A stretch of 64,000 nt of DNA from positions 82,891 through 146,890 of the forward strand of contig NZ_LQYA01000198.1 of assembly GCF_001531445.1 (NCBI RefSeq), in the 5' to 3' direction. The DNA comes from Sporosarcina koreensis (GTDB lineage Bacteria > Bacillota > Bacilli > Bacillales_A > Planococcaceae). Positions 16,305 through 24,262 of the stretch are shown piece by piece (position 1 is the stretch's first letter; every line of letters starts with the position of its first letter). Below the pieces are notes generated by a model. The model saw only the letters and a list, made by a program, of their open reading frames with translations, ran no database searches and was not told where the DNA came from. A program made the position numbers and the translations under genes.

Positions 16305-17187
16305 ATGTTATATTGTACGCGATTTATTACCATCGTACATAGATCATTTATGCAGTGAGGAAACGTCGAAATTTATAGAGAAGCATATCGCTACTTGCGA
16401 ACAATGTGCGGAGCATCTGCACCAAATGCGTGAAAAATTTGATGTTAATGAGCAGCCAGACGTTCAAGCGAGGATTGAACAAAAAAAGCCATTTCAAAAG
16501 GTTGCACATTATATTGATGTTCAGAAGGGTTTTATGACTTTTTTAAGAAGATCGTTATGGATTTCGATCATCGTGACGGTTGGTTTTTTTATTCACTCTT
16601 TAATTATGTTTATTGATATAAACCACGACCGACAAGAAGCACGAGAGATTGAAGAGCAAAAGGGAAGTATTCTGGAAGATACATTCGAGGTATTAGAGAC
16701 ACAAAAAGAACCGGATGAAACAACACTTCAATCGGTTTTCCAAAAATACAATGAAGAGTTACAGTATTTGGCCGTTTTTTCTATTGACGATGTAGAAGAC
16801 TTCACGCTTTTACAGGATGGGAAAACAGAGCCTTATCCGATTGATTACACGCGTTTAGAGAAAGGGCCGACGACAATTTATCCGATTAATTATGCGCACG
16901 CAGCGCTTGTAGTTGGGAAGAATGGGAAGATTACAGAGTCAATTATTCCAAATGATTATGATATAGGTACAGTAGCAATGGCTGATGATCAATGGATTGT
17001 ACAATTTGAGTATCAGGATTCATATCTTGAAACGATTGAAAAAGCACATCAAAATAAATATTATGGACCAACTACGTGGACGGTCTTTCAGTTACCGTTA
17101 GTACTGTTCGTCGTTACTGCATTCATATTCGGAAATTGGCTAATCCAAAAACGAAATTCAAAACCTGTGGAAAATATATTAGACTAA
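16294..17187 (+). CDS. Anti-sigma factor with zinc-finger (zf-HC2) domain
   Basis: 297 residues. The N-terminal zf-HC2 has the HxxxCxxC signature in EKHIATCEQC. A membrane helix lies at about residues 90-110, followed by an external domain (DDVEDFTLLQDGK...), and a second helix near the C-terminus (VLFVVTAFIFGNWL). It should hold the preceding sigma factor at the membrane until a signal inactivates it. The two genes overlap, as is usual. A damaged copy of the last 90 coding bases plus terminator lies at 29283-29421. Confidence 0.88.
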   Translation: MKTECYIVRDLLPSYIDHLCSEETSKFIEKHIATCEQCAEHLHQMREKFDVNEQPDVQARIEQKKPFQKVAHYIDVQKGFMTFLRRSLWISIIVTVGFFIHSLIMFIDINHDRQEAREIEEQKGSILEDTFEVLETQKEPDETTLQSVFQKYNEELQYLAVFSIDDVEDFTLLQDGKTEPYPIDYTRLEKGPTTIYPINYAHAALVVGKNGKITESIIPNDYDIGTVAMADDQWIVQFEYQDSYLETIEKAHQNKYYGPTTWTVFQLPLVLFVVTAFIFGNWLIQKRNSKPVENILD

Positions 17188-17197
17188 CGTTAAAACC

Positions 17198-17239
17198 AGA
17201 GTTAACTTCAAAAATGTATGGAGTTAACTTTGTTTTTTT
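17198..17239 (+). terminator. Terminator after the sigma/anti-sigma operon
   Basis: AGAGTTAACTTC (17198-17209) and GGAGTTAACTTTG (17220-17232) form the stem, followed by seven T. A better-paired relative occurs at 29377-29421. Confidence 0.8.
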
Positions 17240-17281
17240 ATCCTTAATAGTAGGCTTAAACTGTAATCATGACACTATGGA

Positions 17282-17311
17282 TTGACAAAAAAATAGCGAG
17301 TTTTGTATGAT
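17282..17311 (+). promoter_or_regulatory. SigmaA promoter of glmS
   Basis: TTGACA (17282-17287) and TATGAT (17306-17311) with an 18-base spacer, about 60 bases before the ribozyme cleavage site. Confidence 0.75.
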
Positions 17312-17371
17312 TAACGAATCGGTTATCAACCGACCCGTGACAAGGAGGGGAATTATACGGAAAATCGGAAA

Positions 17372-17545
17372 TCAATGAAAGCGCCAGTGCTGGGAAAATC
17401 GGATGACCCACATTTCCAGCAGACGAGGTGGAGGAGTATCGAAACATTCGGCGGATGCCTCCCGATCGAAAATGCCCGATTGTAACTTTTGCCTACAAAA
17501 CATCCGAGCAATCGTATGGACAACAAGGCAAAAAGGCTATTCTAA
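17372..17545 (+). ncRNA. glmS ribozyme riboswitch
   Basis: The catalytic core motifs are in order: AAAGCGCC at 17378-17385, with cleavage expected between A17380 and G17381; a GCTGGG/CCAGC arm; GACGAGGTGGAG at 17422-17433; TATCGAAACATTCGGCGGATG at 17437-17457 (key CGGCGGATG at 17449-17457); then CTCCCGATCG and a 3-prime domain of further hairpins. Known function: glucosamine-6-phosphate acts as cofactor for self-cleavage, which destabilises the glmS message. The 3-prime limit is approximate. It sits between the glmS promoter and gene. Confidence 0.93.
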
Positions 17546-17615
17546 CAAGTAAACGGCAAACACTTCGGAAATTCCGAGGTGGACTTTGTCATTTCTTCAT
17601 GAGGAGGAAATTAAT

Positions 17616-19418
17616 ATGTGTGGAATTGTCGGTTATATTGGAGAGCAGGACACGAAAGAGATCTTACTTAAAGGGCTCGAAAAACTTGAATATCGTGGGT
17701 ACGATTCAGCGGGACTTGGACTTCTGACAAAGAGCGGTGTGGAAGTCATCAAAGAAAAAGGACGAATCGCGGATTTACGAAAAGCTGTTGATCCGTCCAT
17801 CGAGTCCAAAATAGGGATTGGCCATACGAGATGGGCGACACATGGGATTCCAGATCGGAAGAATTCCCACCCGCATCAAAGCGAATCCGGACGCTTTACG
17901 CTTGTGCATAACGGTGTCATTGAAAACTATGTACAATTGCAAAAGCAATACTTGCAAGACGTGAACATGAATTCGGAAACCGATACTGAAGTAATCGTAC
18001 AATTGGTTGAAGTGTTCGTAATAAATGGCATGACAACCGAAGAGGCTTTTCGTCATACATTATCGTTATTGCACGGATCTTATGCTATTGCCATGCTGGA
18101 TACGGAAGACCAAGGAACAATCTATGTAGCAAAAAATCGCAGTCCGTTACTCGTCGGCGTCGGGGAAGGCTTTAACGTTGTCGCATCCGATGCGATGGCG
18201 ATGCTGCAACTGACAGACCAGTTCATTGAGCTTCATGATGAAGAAGTCGTCCTCGTCACAAAAGAAGTCATCCGCATCATGACGCTCAACGGAACGGAAA
18301 TCAAGCGTGCGCCATATACGGCGAAACTCGACATGAGCGATATCGAAAAAGGAACATACCAGCACTATATGCTCAAAGAAATCGATGAGCAGCCAGGCGT
18401 AATGCGCAAAATTTTGACGGCTTACACAAATGATCGCGAGGAACTCACCAGCGATCCGGCGATCATCCAAGCAATTAACGAAGCGGATCGACTCTACATC
18501 ATTGCGGCCGGTACAAGCTACCATGCAGGTTTAATCGGCAAGCAATACTTTGAAAAGCTCGCTGGCATCCCAGTCGAAGTGCATATTTCAAGCGAATTCG
18601 GCTACAACATGCCATTGCTTTCGAAGAAACCGTTGTTTTTATTCATCACCCAATCCGGCGAAACAGCGGATAGCCGCCAAGTGCTCGTGAAAATCAAAGC
18701 GCTCGGCTACCCGACGATCACAATGACAAACGTTCCAGGCTCCACGTTGTCGCGGGAAGCAGACCATACATTGCTTCTTCACGCAGGTCCAGAAATCGCG
18801 GTTGCATCGACGAAAGCGTACACAGCCCAAGTCGCCGTACTCGCCATCACTGCATACGTCGTCGCAAAACAGTTGAACAAGGAAATCGATTTCGATTTGA
18901 GACAGGAACTCTCCATCGTCGCCAACGCCATCCAAACCCTCGTCGACTCGAAGGATGACATGGAACAGATTGCGAAGGAGTACCTTGAAACAACACGCAA
19001 CGCCTTCTTCCTAGGCCGGAACCTAGATTTCTATGTTAGCCTGGAAGGCGCACTAAAACTAAAAGAAATCTCCTACATTCAGGCGGAAGGCTTTGCCGGT
19101 GGAGAACTGAAGCATGGAACAATTGCTATTATTGAAGAAGGCACACCAGTTTTTGCCCTAGCGACTCAAAAATCCGTCAGCCTCAATATCCGGGGCAACG
19201 TCAAAGAAGTCGTCGCTCGTGGCGCGCATCCATGCATCATCTCCATGGAAGGTACCGAAGAAGAAGGCGATCGTTTTGTCTTGCCACCTGTGCATGAGTT
19301 ACTGACACCGATTGTTTCGGTTGTTCCGTTGCAGCTGATTGCGTATTATGCATCACTTCATCGTGGATGCGACGTGGATAAGCCCCGGAATTTGGCGAAG
19401 AGTGTTACGGTGGAGTGA
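17616..19418 (+). CDS. glmS: Glutamine--fructose-6-phosphate aminotransferase (isomerising)
   Basis: 600 residues. MCGIVGYIG exposes Cys2 as the glutaminase nucleophile. The N-terminal Ntn domain shows HTRWATHG and the NGVIENY loop. Two SIS domains follow (AAGTSYHAG and TQSGETADS; later [18 protein letters not shown]), ending [11 protein letters not shown] as expected. It makes glucosamine-6-phosphate for peptidoglycan and polysaccharide precursors. ATG 17616 follows GAGGAGGAAA. Expression is limited by the upstream ribozyme. Confidence 0.98.
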   Translation: MCGIVGYIGEQDTKEILLKGLEKLEYRGYDSAGLGLLTKSGVEVIKEKGRIADLRKAVDPSIESKIGIGHTRWATHGIPDRKNSHPHQSESGRFTLVHNGVIENYVQLQKQYLQDVNMNSETDTEVIVQLVEVFVINGMTTEEAFRHTLSLLHGSYAIAMLDTEDQGTIYVAKNRSPLLVGVGEGFNVVASDAMAMLQLTDQFIELHDEEVVLVTKEVIRIMTLNGTEIKRAPYTAKLDMSDIEKGTYQHYMLKEIDEQPGVMRKILTAYTNDREELTSDPAIIQAINEADRLYIIAAGTSYHAGLIGKQYFEKLAGIPVEVHISSEFGYNMPLLSKKPLFLFITQSGETADSRQVLVKIKALGYPTITMTNVPGSTLSREADHTLLLHAGPEIAVASTKAYTAQVAVLAITAYVVAKQLNKEIDFDLRQELSIVANAIQTLVDSKDDMEQIAKEYLETTRNAFFLGRNLDFYVSLEGALKLKEISYIQAEGFAGGELKHGTIAIIEEGTPVFALATQKSVSLNIRGNVKEVVARGAHPCIISMEGTEEEGDRFVLPPVHELLTPIVSVVPLQLIAYYASLHRGCDVDKPRNLAKSVTVE

Positions 19419-19470
19419 GACTAGGTTGATGGATCAGTAGTTATTTTCTCCATATAAAATTATGGTTCCC

Positions 19471-19520
19471 AATCTGAGGGTTTTTCTGGTATTTTTCCCG
19501 GTAGACCTTCGGATTTTTTT
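19471..19520 (+). terminator. Terminator after glmS
   Basis: AATCTGAGGG (19471-19480) pairs with CCTTCGGATT (19506-19515, two G-T pairs), followed by T7. A smaller inner stem is possible. Confidence 0.6.
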
Positions 19521-19631
19521 ATGTATAATTCGATGTAAATCAACTGTAATCCAATCCCAATTTCAATCAATAGTCAATCCAATCCGTCGCTATCTTCCTT
19601 AACTTTATAAGGATTTAAGATGTAGCTTTAA

Positions 19632-19730
19632 AATAAAGTTGTACCGTTTGTAAAAAAGTCGTACCATTTTAAAAAAAGTTATACCGTCTATAAAAAAGAT
19701 GTACCGTTTTACCTCCCCGTTTGTCTAAAG
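19632..19730. repeat. Four tandem 20-bp repeats (RTACCGTTTNTAAAAAAGTT-like) plus unique tail
   Basis: GTACCG or close variants recur at exactly 19641, 19661, 19681 and 19701, a strict 20-base period. The units are AT-rich apart from the TACCG core. The tail CCCGTTTGTCTAAA (from 19716) also occurs, slightly changed, next to a shortened copy at 23778-23830. There are no spacers, so it is not a CRISPR. The phasing of about two helical turns would suit a DNA-binding protein; it may also be debris from a duplication. The rest of the gap 19521-19807 holds no gene. Confidence 0.75.
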
Positions 19731-19807
19731 GGGTTCCTTGTGGTAAAAGTAGTAATTAAGGTTATACCATAAACAGGCCATTTTGTTTGAAATTTAGGAG
19801 TGAATAA

Positions 19808-20317
19808 ATGAATGACTTTTTTATAGCATTAACTTATGTAAATAAAATGATTTATAAGTCGAATCACTTAACTGTAAAGTCAGTTCAAGAAGAGAAGCAA
19901 AATTCTAAGTATGGTGCTGGTACATTTCAATTGTCTTCTAAAACAGTTAGATTTAGAGTTGCAAATATAACCCCTGCCAAAGCAGGGCAGTTTGTTGTTT
20001 TTTGGGAAAAGGACGAAAATAATAAAAATCAACCCTACTTATATGAGGAAGCCCCTGATTTATTAGTTATAACTACCTTTAAAAATGAAAATGAGTTTGG
20101 TCAATTTATTTTCCCAAAAGAAATTCTTTTAAAACAGAACATTCTTAGGTCTACTTCAACAAAGGGTAAAATGGCAATAAGAGTTTATCCTAGCTGGGAT
20201 AGTCCGAGTAGTAAACAAGCGATGAAAACCCAAAAATGGCAGTTGCCTTATTTTGTTGATATGAGTGATCCGAGTAAATTACCTATAGAAAAAATAATAG
20301 AACTGTATTCGCTTTAA
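19808..20317 (+). CDS. mepB: MepB family protein
   Basis: 169 residues matching MepB of the staphylococcal mepRAB operon: KYGAGTFQLSSKTVRFR, FVVFWEKDENNKNQPY, FGQFIFPKEILLKQNIL and KGKMAIRVYPSWD are the conserved blocks. The function of MepB is unknown. In Staphylococcus it accompanies the MepR repressor and the MATE pump MepA, neither of which is here. The gene stands at the start of an AT-rich block of resistance-like genes, just after the 20-bp tandem repeats. Confidence 0.85.
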   Translation: MNDFFIALTYVNKMIYKSNHLTVKSVQEEKQNSKYGAGTFQLSSKTVRFRVANITPAKAGQFVVFWEKDENNKNQPYLYEEAPDLLVITTFKNENEFGQFIFPKEILLKQNILRSTSTKGKMAIRVYPSWDSPSSKQAMKTQKWQLPYFVDMSDPSKLPIEKIIELYSL

Positions 20318-20410
20318 TCCTATGCAAACGGGCGCAGTTGTCGAAGAAGCATTGTTCCAGAATAGGACCATTTTGTGTAAGTGTGGGTTAATCGGAAAAA
20401 GAGGGATATT

Positions 20411-20865
20411 ATGATAAGAGCATATAAAGGTAAAGATATTGATACTTTGGTTGGCATTTGGTACAAGGGTTCATTGCAGGCACACGATTTTATTGATTCT
20501 AGTTATTGGAAATCCCAAATTGAAGAGATGAAGGAAAAGTATATTCCGATGTCAGAAACGCACGTCATAACTAGTCAAACAAAATTGTAGGATTTATTTC
20601 AATGGTAGACGACTATTTGGCAGCGCTTTTTATTGATGTGGCATATCAAAATAATGGGGCTGGGAAAGAGTTATTGAACTTTGAAAAAAGACAAAGAACT
20701 ATAATTCAGTTGAAAGTATATAAAGAAAACTTATCGGCAGTACGTTTTTACGAAAAGATTGGTTTTATTATAAAAAAAGAATTAACAGATGAGCAAACTA
20801 TTTACTATAAGCGAGGGAAGAAGGTGTCTTATGAAAATATCCGTTTATGTTGCAAGTGCATTTAG
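20411..20865 (+). pseudogene. GNAT acetyltransferase interrupted by a frameshift
   Basis: The first frame (from ATG 20411) encodes MIRAYKGKDIDTLVGIW...YIPMSETHVIT and stops at 20590. A second frame continues SNKIVGFISMVDDYLAALFI...LKVYKENLSAVRFYEKIGF to 20865. Together they form a normal YjaB-like GNAT with the acetyl-CoA loop QNNGAGKELL. The join near 20572-20575 needs one extra base, so a one-base deletion (or sequencing error) is likely. The 3-prime end overlaps the PhzF-like gene. Confidence 0.8.
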
Positions 20866-21688
20866 CAAGGATCATAAAGGCGGAAATAAAACAGGTGTGG
20901 TATTTATTGAGAATACATTGACCACTACTCTAAAAATGACAATAGCCAAACAACTGGGCTATGCGGAAACCGCATTTATATCAGGATCTGAAATTGCTGA
21001 TTATAAATTTGAGTATTTTACACCAAAAGAAGAAATTGATTTATGTGGTCATGCCACAATTGGCTCTTTTGCGATACTGATGCATTTAAATAAACTTTTC
21101 AGGAATCACTATACGATTGAAACGAATAGCGGTGTTCTTACTATTACCATAAAAGATGACATCATATTCATGGAACAAAACAAACCGATATTCTATGATG
21201 TTGTATCTCCAAACGAGTTCATCGACTGTTTTGACATTAAAGCTATAGACAATAAATACCCAATTCAAATTGTCTCCACGGGCTTAAAAGATATTTTAAT
21301 TCCTATAAAAAGCGAAACGCGATTACATGCACTGCAACCTAATTTTGAAAAAATTAAAGAAATCAGCAAGTATTATAATGTTGTCGGGATGCATCTATAT
21401 ACTTTCAATGATAATCGAATTATATGCAGAAATTTTGCTCCACTATACGACATCAATGAAGAAGCAGCGACTGGAACTTCAAACGGTGCATTAGCTTGCT
21501 TCCTTTATAAACAGCACTACTTGCAAAAAGAAGTCTATGTATTTGAACAAGGTTATTCTCTACACTCGCCTTCCGAAATATTAGTTAAATTAGCAACCAA
21601 CAGCAAAAATGAAATAGAAAAAGTTTATGTTGGCGGCAAAGGCTATTACTGTGAAACTAAGTGTTTACATGTAGAAAATATTGAGTGA
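20831..21688 (+). CDS. PhzF-family isomerase/epimerase-like protein
   Basis: 285 residues. PhzF fold: the catalytic Glu lies in GYAETAFI, DLCGHATIG is the family signature of the first half, and PLYDINEEAATGTSNGAL that of the second. PhzF itself isomerises a phenazine precursor, but most homologues act on unknown small metabolites, and no phenazine genes are present. ATG 20831 follows GAAGGTG. It overlaps the end of the broken GNAT gene, suggesting they were co-transcribed. Confidence 0.88.
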   Translation: MKISVYVASAFSKDHKGGNKTGVVFIENTLTTTLKMTIAKQLGYAETAFISGSEIADYKFEYFTPKEEIDLCGHATIGSFAILMHLNKLFRNHYTIETNSGVLTITIKDDIIFMEQNKPIFYDVVSPNEFIDCFDIKAIDNKYPIQIVSTGLKDILIPIKSETRLHALQPNFEKIKEISKYYNVVGMHLYTFNDNRIICRNFAPLYDINEEAATGTSNGALACFLYKQHYLQKEVYVFEQGYSLHSPSEILVKLATNSKNEIEKVYVGGKGYYCETKCLHVENIE

Positions 21689-21741
21689 GAATAAAAAATA
21701 AACACAATATTTAATTGAACAATGTGTTTGTCTTCAATCTG

Positions 21742-21770
21742 AACAGCTCTTTTAAAAAAGGCTGTTTAAT
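21742..21770. terminator. Possible bidirectional terminator
   Basis: GAACAGC and GGCTGTT flank a CTCTTTT/AAAAAAGG inner stem between convergent genes. A second weaker repeat (AAACACA at 21700, TGTGTTT at 21723) lies just before it. Confidence 0.5.
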
Positions 21771-21788
21771 CGCGCTTAGTTATATAAT

Positions 21789-22322
21789 TTACTTTTTAAT
21801 TTCATAATGCAATTCAATAAATTGATTAAATCTCTTCGTTCCTTTCAGAGAAAGTTCTAATTCTTGATTTCCTTCTTTAAACAAAGGGATACCGTTACCT
21901 ATTATAGTTGGTGCAATGGTTATAATGAATTCATCAACTAAATCCTCCTGAATAAAAGAATTTAACAGTTCACCTCCACCGACCACCCAAATGTTTTTAC
22001 CGTCCTTGTTTTTTAGCTTGTTAACGAAATTATTTATGTCATCATTAACAAATTTTACATACTCGGTTTCCTTATAAGGAGATCTCGTAAACACATAGCA
22101 TTCCTTATTTTTATACGGGAACTTCTCTGTTTCTTGTTTCATTACCCAATCGTAGGTTCTTTTTCCCATTAAAATTGTATCAACTGTTTCATAAAACTCA
22201 GAAAAACCATTATCTCCTTCACCTTCAACTTTAAATAGCCACTCAAGGGATTCATCTTTAGTAGCAATATATCCATCCAAACTCGAAGCAATGAACAATA
22301 CCAAATTTCGTCTTTGATTCAT
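21789..22322 (-). CDS. Dihydrofolate reductase family protein (RibD C-terminal-like)
   Basis: 177 residues. It begins NLVLFIASSLDGYIATKDES, then ILMGKRTYDWV and IWVVGGGELLNSF, the order of the RibD-C/DHFR-like family (YwjB type). It probably binds NADPH; a true folate role is not shown. Start at 22322 after AAAGGAGA. Divergent from the exporter leader, with about 80 bases between. Confidence 0.88.
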   Translation of the reverse strand: MNQRRNLVLFIASSLDGYIATKDESLEWLFKVEGEGDNGFSEFYETVDTILMGKRTYDWVMKQETEKFPYKNKECYVFTRSPYKETEYVKFVNDDINNFVNKLKNKDGKNIWVVGGGELLNSFIQEDLVDEFIITIAPTIIGNGIPLFKEGNQELELSLKGTKRFNQFIELHYEIKK

Positions 22323-22405
22323 AAAAGATTCTCCTTTCCTTACCGTTATTATAAGTATACAATAGTATAGTTTCCTACGTATTTTTAATGAAAGGAAGTG
22401 AATTC

Positions 22406-22489
22406 ATGAGTGATCTAGAAAAAATTAAACTCGTGAAGCCACCATTTCCCAAGCTACGATGTTTTTCTTTCAAACCTATAATTATCTAG
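22406..22489 (+). CDS. Putative 27-residue regulatory leader peptide of the exporter gene
   Basis: AAAGGAAGTG (22391-22400) is followed by ATG 22406 opening MSDLEKIKLVKPPFPKLRCF and seven more residues, ending in a TAG at 22487-22489 that overlaps the exporter ribosome site (TAGGAGAG). Codons from 22457 onward form the left arm of a hairpin whose right arm holds the exporter start codon. The arrangement is that of leader peptides controlling erm and cat genes. The sequence itself matches nothing I know. Confidence 0.6.
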   Translation: MSDLEKIKLVKPPFPKLRCFSFKPIII

Positions 22490-22517
22490 GAGAGAATTAT
22501 TTTGAAGAAAAACATCG
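22457..22517 (+). promoter_or_regulatory. Translation-attenuator hairpin over the exporter start
   Basis: Bases 22457-22474 pair with 22501-22517 (17 pairs, one bulged T). ATAATT (22478-22483) pairs with AATTAT (22495-22500), leaving a loop that holds AGGAGAG. The TTG start (22502) is buried in the stem. A ribosome stalled in the upstream leader would open it. Confidence 0.7.
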
Positions 22518-23680
22518 AAAACAAAACAACTAGCTTATTATTACTGATTGTATTAGTAGGCTTCCCACAAATTAGTGAAACCATTTTTAGCCCTTCATTA
22601 CCTTCTATCGCGGAAGCGTTTGAAACTTCCATGAGTGATGCACAGCTTACAATGAGTGTGTACTTTATCGCTTTTGCCTTCGGGGTATTTTTCTTTGGGC
22701 GTTTATCCGATAAAATCGGTCGTCGCAAGGCAATGCTTTATGGGCTGTTTTTATATTTTGTTGGTAACGTACTTTGTTTAGTAGCAAACGAAATGGCGGT
22801 TTTATTAGTAGCGCGTTTTATTCAAGCGTTTGGTGCAAGTGTTGGCTCTGTCGTGACACAAACGATTTTACGTGAAAGCTTTTCTGGCGTTGAGCGACAT
22901 AAAATATTCGCTCATATTTCAGCTGCCCTTGCCTTCACACCTGCCATTGGCCCGTTAATCGGTGGCTTTACCGATTATTATTTTGGCTTTAAAGTCGTAT
23001 TTTTGGTGTTAGTTGCTATGAGCGTTATCGTATTTTGCTATGCGTTTTTACGCTTACCTGAAACAATGCTTGCTACAATCGAAATGAAGCCTCTACTAAC
23101 AATAGTAAAGCGCATGGTTACAAATGCTCGTCTATGGCGCTACGGCGTATTAATTGGCGGTATTAACGGTGTATTATTTAGCTATTATACCGAAGCACCG
23201 TTTATTTTTACGCAATACTTTACACTAACAAGTGCGATGTATGGTTTTTTAGGCATTATCGTTGCTCTCTCATCTATTGCGGGTGCGATGCTATCTAAAC
23301 GACTCGTTAGCCACACAAAACCTGAGAAGATTATCGTACGCGGGTTAGCCATTATGCTCATCGGTACAATGCTCGCTACAACGGTACATTATTTACCAAC
23401 TTCAATACAAATGCCAATCATGATTGTTAGTGTGTTTATTATTTTATTTGGTACAGGTACCGCTTTACCAAATTGTTTAAGCTTAGCGCTCATTGACTTT
23501 CAAGACGTCATTGGTTCTGCGGGTGCAATATTTAGCTTAGGTTATTATTTACTCGTCAGCGCAACAATCTATGGTATGAGCGTTTTTCATAATGGAACAA
23601 TCCTTGCGATGCCGCTATATTTTGTAGCACTAGGGATTGTTATGCTTTTAATAAGCTTACCTTTACTTAATAAAAAATAA
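22502..23680 (+). CDS. Bcr/CflA-family MFS drug exporter
   Basis: 392 residues, 12 membrane segments. Bcr/CflA features: SPSLPSIAEAF at the first loop, GRLSDKIGRRKAMLYG as motif A in loop 2-3, and ARFIQAFGASVGSVV in segment 4. Relatives export chloramphenicol/florfenicol, bicyclomycin or sulfonamides by proton antiport; the substrate here is unknown. TTG 22502 follows AGGAGAG with about 6 nt spacing. A leader ORF and a hairpin masking the start suggest induction by a ribosome-targeting drug, which is inference from structure. It has its own strong terminator. Confidence 0.9.
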   Translation: MKKNIENKTTSLLLLIVLVGFPQISETIFSPSLPSIAEAFETSMSDAQLTMSVYFIAFAFGVFFFGRLSDKIGRRKAMLYGLFLYFVGNVLCLVANEMAVLLVARFIQAFGASVGSVVTQTILRESFSGVERHKIFAHISAALAFTPAIGPLIGGFTDYYFGFKVVFLVLVAMSVIVFCYAFLRLPETMLATIEMKPLLTIVKRMVTNARLWRYGVLIGGINGVLFSYYTEAPFIFTQYFTLTSAMYGFLGIIVALSSIAGAMLSKRLVSHTKPEKIIVRGLAIMLIGTMLATTVHYLPTSIQMPIMIVSVFIILFGTGTALPNCLSLALIDFQDVIGSAGAIFSLGYYLLVSATIYGMSVFHNGTILAMPLYFVALGIVMLLISLPLLNKK

Positions 23681-23697
23681 ATTTTAATGTGCTGGGT

Positions 23698-23742
23698 AAG
23701 AATCCATTTTGATCAATCTTTTGTCAAAATGGATTCTTTTTA
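23698..23742 (+). terminator. Strong terminator after the exporter gene
   Basis: A 15-bp perfect stem (23698-23712 with 23724-23738) and a T run to 23742. Confidence 0.9.
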
Positions 23743-23777
23743 TTTGCGCAGAATGAGTATTTGCGGAATACTTTTTG

Positions 23778-23830
23778 AATAAAGTTGTACCGTTAATGAA
23801 AAAGATGTGTGTGCCCGTTTGTGTAAAACG
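23778..23830. repeat. Shortened relative of the 20-bp repeat block
   Basis: AATAAAGTTGTACCGTT (23778-23794) is identical to 19632-19648. It is followed by AAAAAGATGT and GCCCGTTTGTGTAAA, which parallel the end of the left block. The two relatives bracket the mepB-to-exporter segment in direct orientation. Confidence 0.65.
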
Positions 23831-23851
23831 TTTACGGGATATTTGACATTC

Positions 23852-23880
23852 TTTACATATCCCTAATCACTACGTATAAT
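23852..23880 (+). promoter_or_regulatory. Promoter of the MutS2-like gene leader
   Basis: TTTACA (23852-23857) and a consensus TATAAT (23875-23880) are 17 bases apart. Transcription would start near 23887, giving a leader of about 375 bases before the ATG at 24263. Confidence 0.75.
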
Positions 23881-23937
23881 AGACCTGTAAAGTCGATTTC
23901 AATGAGCATATCAAATAAATTATAAGTGGTGAATTTT

Positions 23938-23961
23938 GTGAGTGCGGTAGTTTCTAAATAA
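23938..23961 (+). CDS. Putative 7-residue leader peptide of the MutS2-like gene
   Basis: AAGTGGTGA is followed 5-6 nt later by GTG 23938 opening MSAVVSK and a TAA. It sits about 50 bases into the transcript and directly before a large hairpin, the position expected for a drug-sensing leader peptide in an attenuator. Very short, so support comes from placement only. Confidence 0.45.
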   Translation: MSAVVSK

Positions 23962-23973
23962 GAAAACATTATA

Positions 23974-24151
23974 GGAAATAAGGAAGTTTTAACAACAGGG
24001 GATTTCAGTTATTTTCACCCCCTTATTTTGTTGTGGACTTATTTCCACTTATGAAGACACCTACCATACTTTACAATTAAGTGCATCACTTCATGATTAA
24101 AACTATCGTTATTGATGGTTTTATTTATGTATTTTACTTTTGCATTGTAAA
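23974..24151 (+). promoter_or_regulatory. Structured 5-prime leader of the MutS2-like gene
   Basis: GGAAATAAG (23974-23982) pairs with CTTATTTCC (24037-24045); inside it ACAACA pairs with TGTTGT and GGGG with CCCC. Further on, TTTACAAT (24070-24077) can pair with ATTGTAAA (24144-24151), reaching the base of the terminator hairpin. I could not identify a complete antiterminator by eye. This is not a riboswitch class that I recognise. Confidence 0.6.
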
Positions 24152-24154
24152 CGT

Positions 24155-24182
24155 AAGCTGCGGTGGATGCCGCAGCTTTTTT
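24155..24182 (+). terminator. Intrinsic terminator inside the leader (attenuator)
   Basis: AAGCTGCGG (24155-24163) and CCGCAGCTT (24170-24178) form a 9-bp stem with a 6-nt loop and a T6 run. The upstream exporter already has its own terminator and a promoter lies between, so this one sits in the 5-prime UTR, 80 bases before the MutS2-like start. Confidence 0.8.
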
Positions 24183-24262
24183 ATATTTATATCCAACTCA
24201 TTGAAATCGCCGTTAGGTTTCTTCATTGCTGATCTACTAATCACATGGAGGAGAATGAAAAC

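Noticed and set aside
19632-19720. Possible CRISPR array
   Set aside because: The 20-base units are contiguous with no spacers, differ from one another, and no cas genes are near.
20831-21688. Phenazine biosynthesis locus
   Set aside because: Only a PhzF-fold protein is present; PhzF relatives are widespread and no other phz gene is in the window.
23843-23880. TTGACA at 23843 as the -35 box of the MutS2-like promoter
   Set aside because: It is 26 bases from the TATAAT; TTTACA at 23852 has the correct 17-base spacing.
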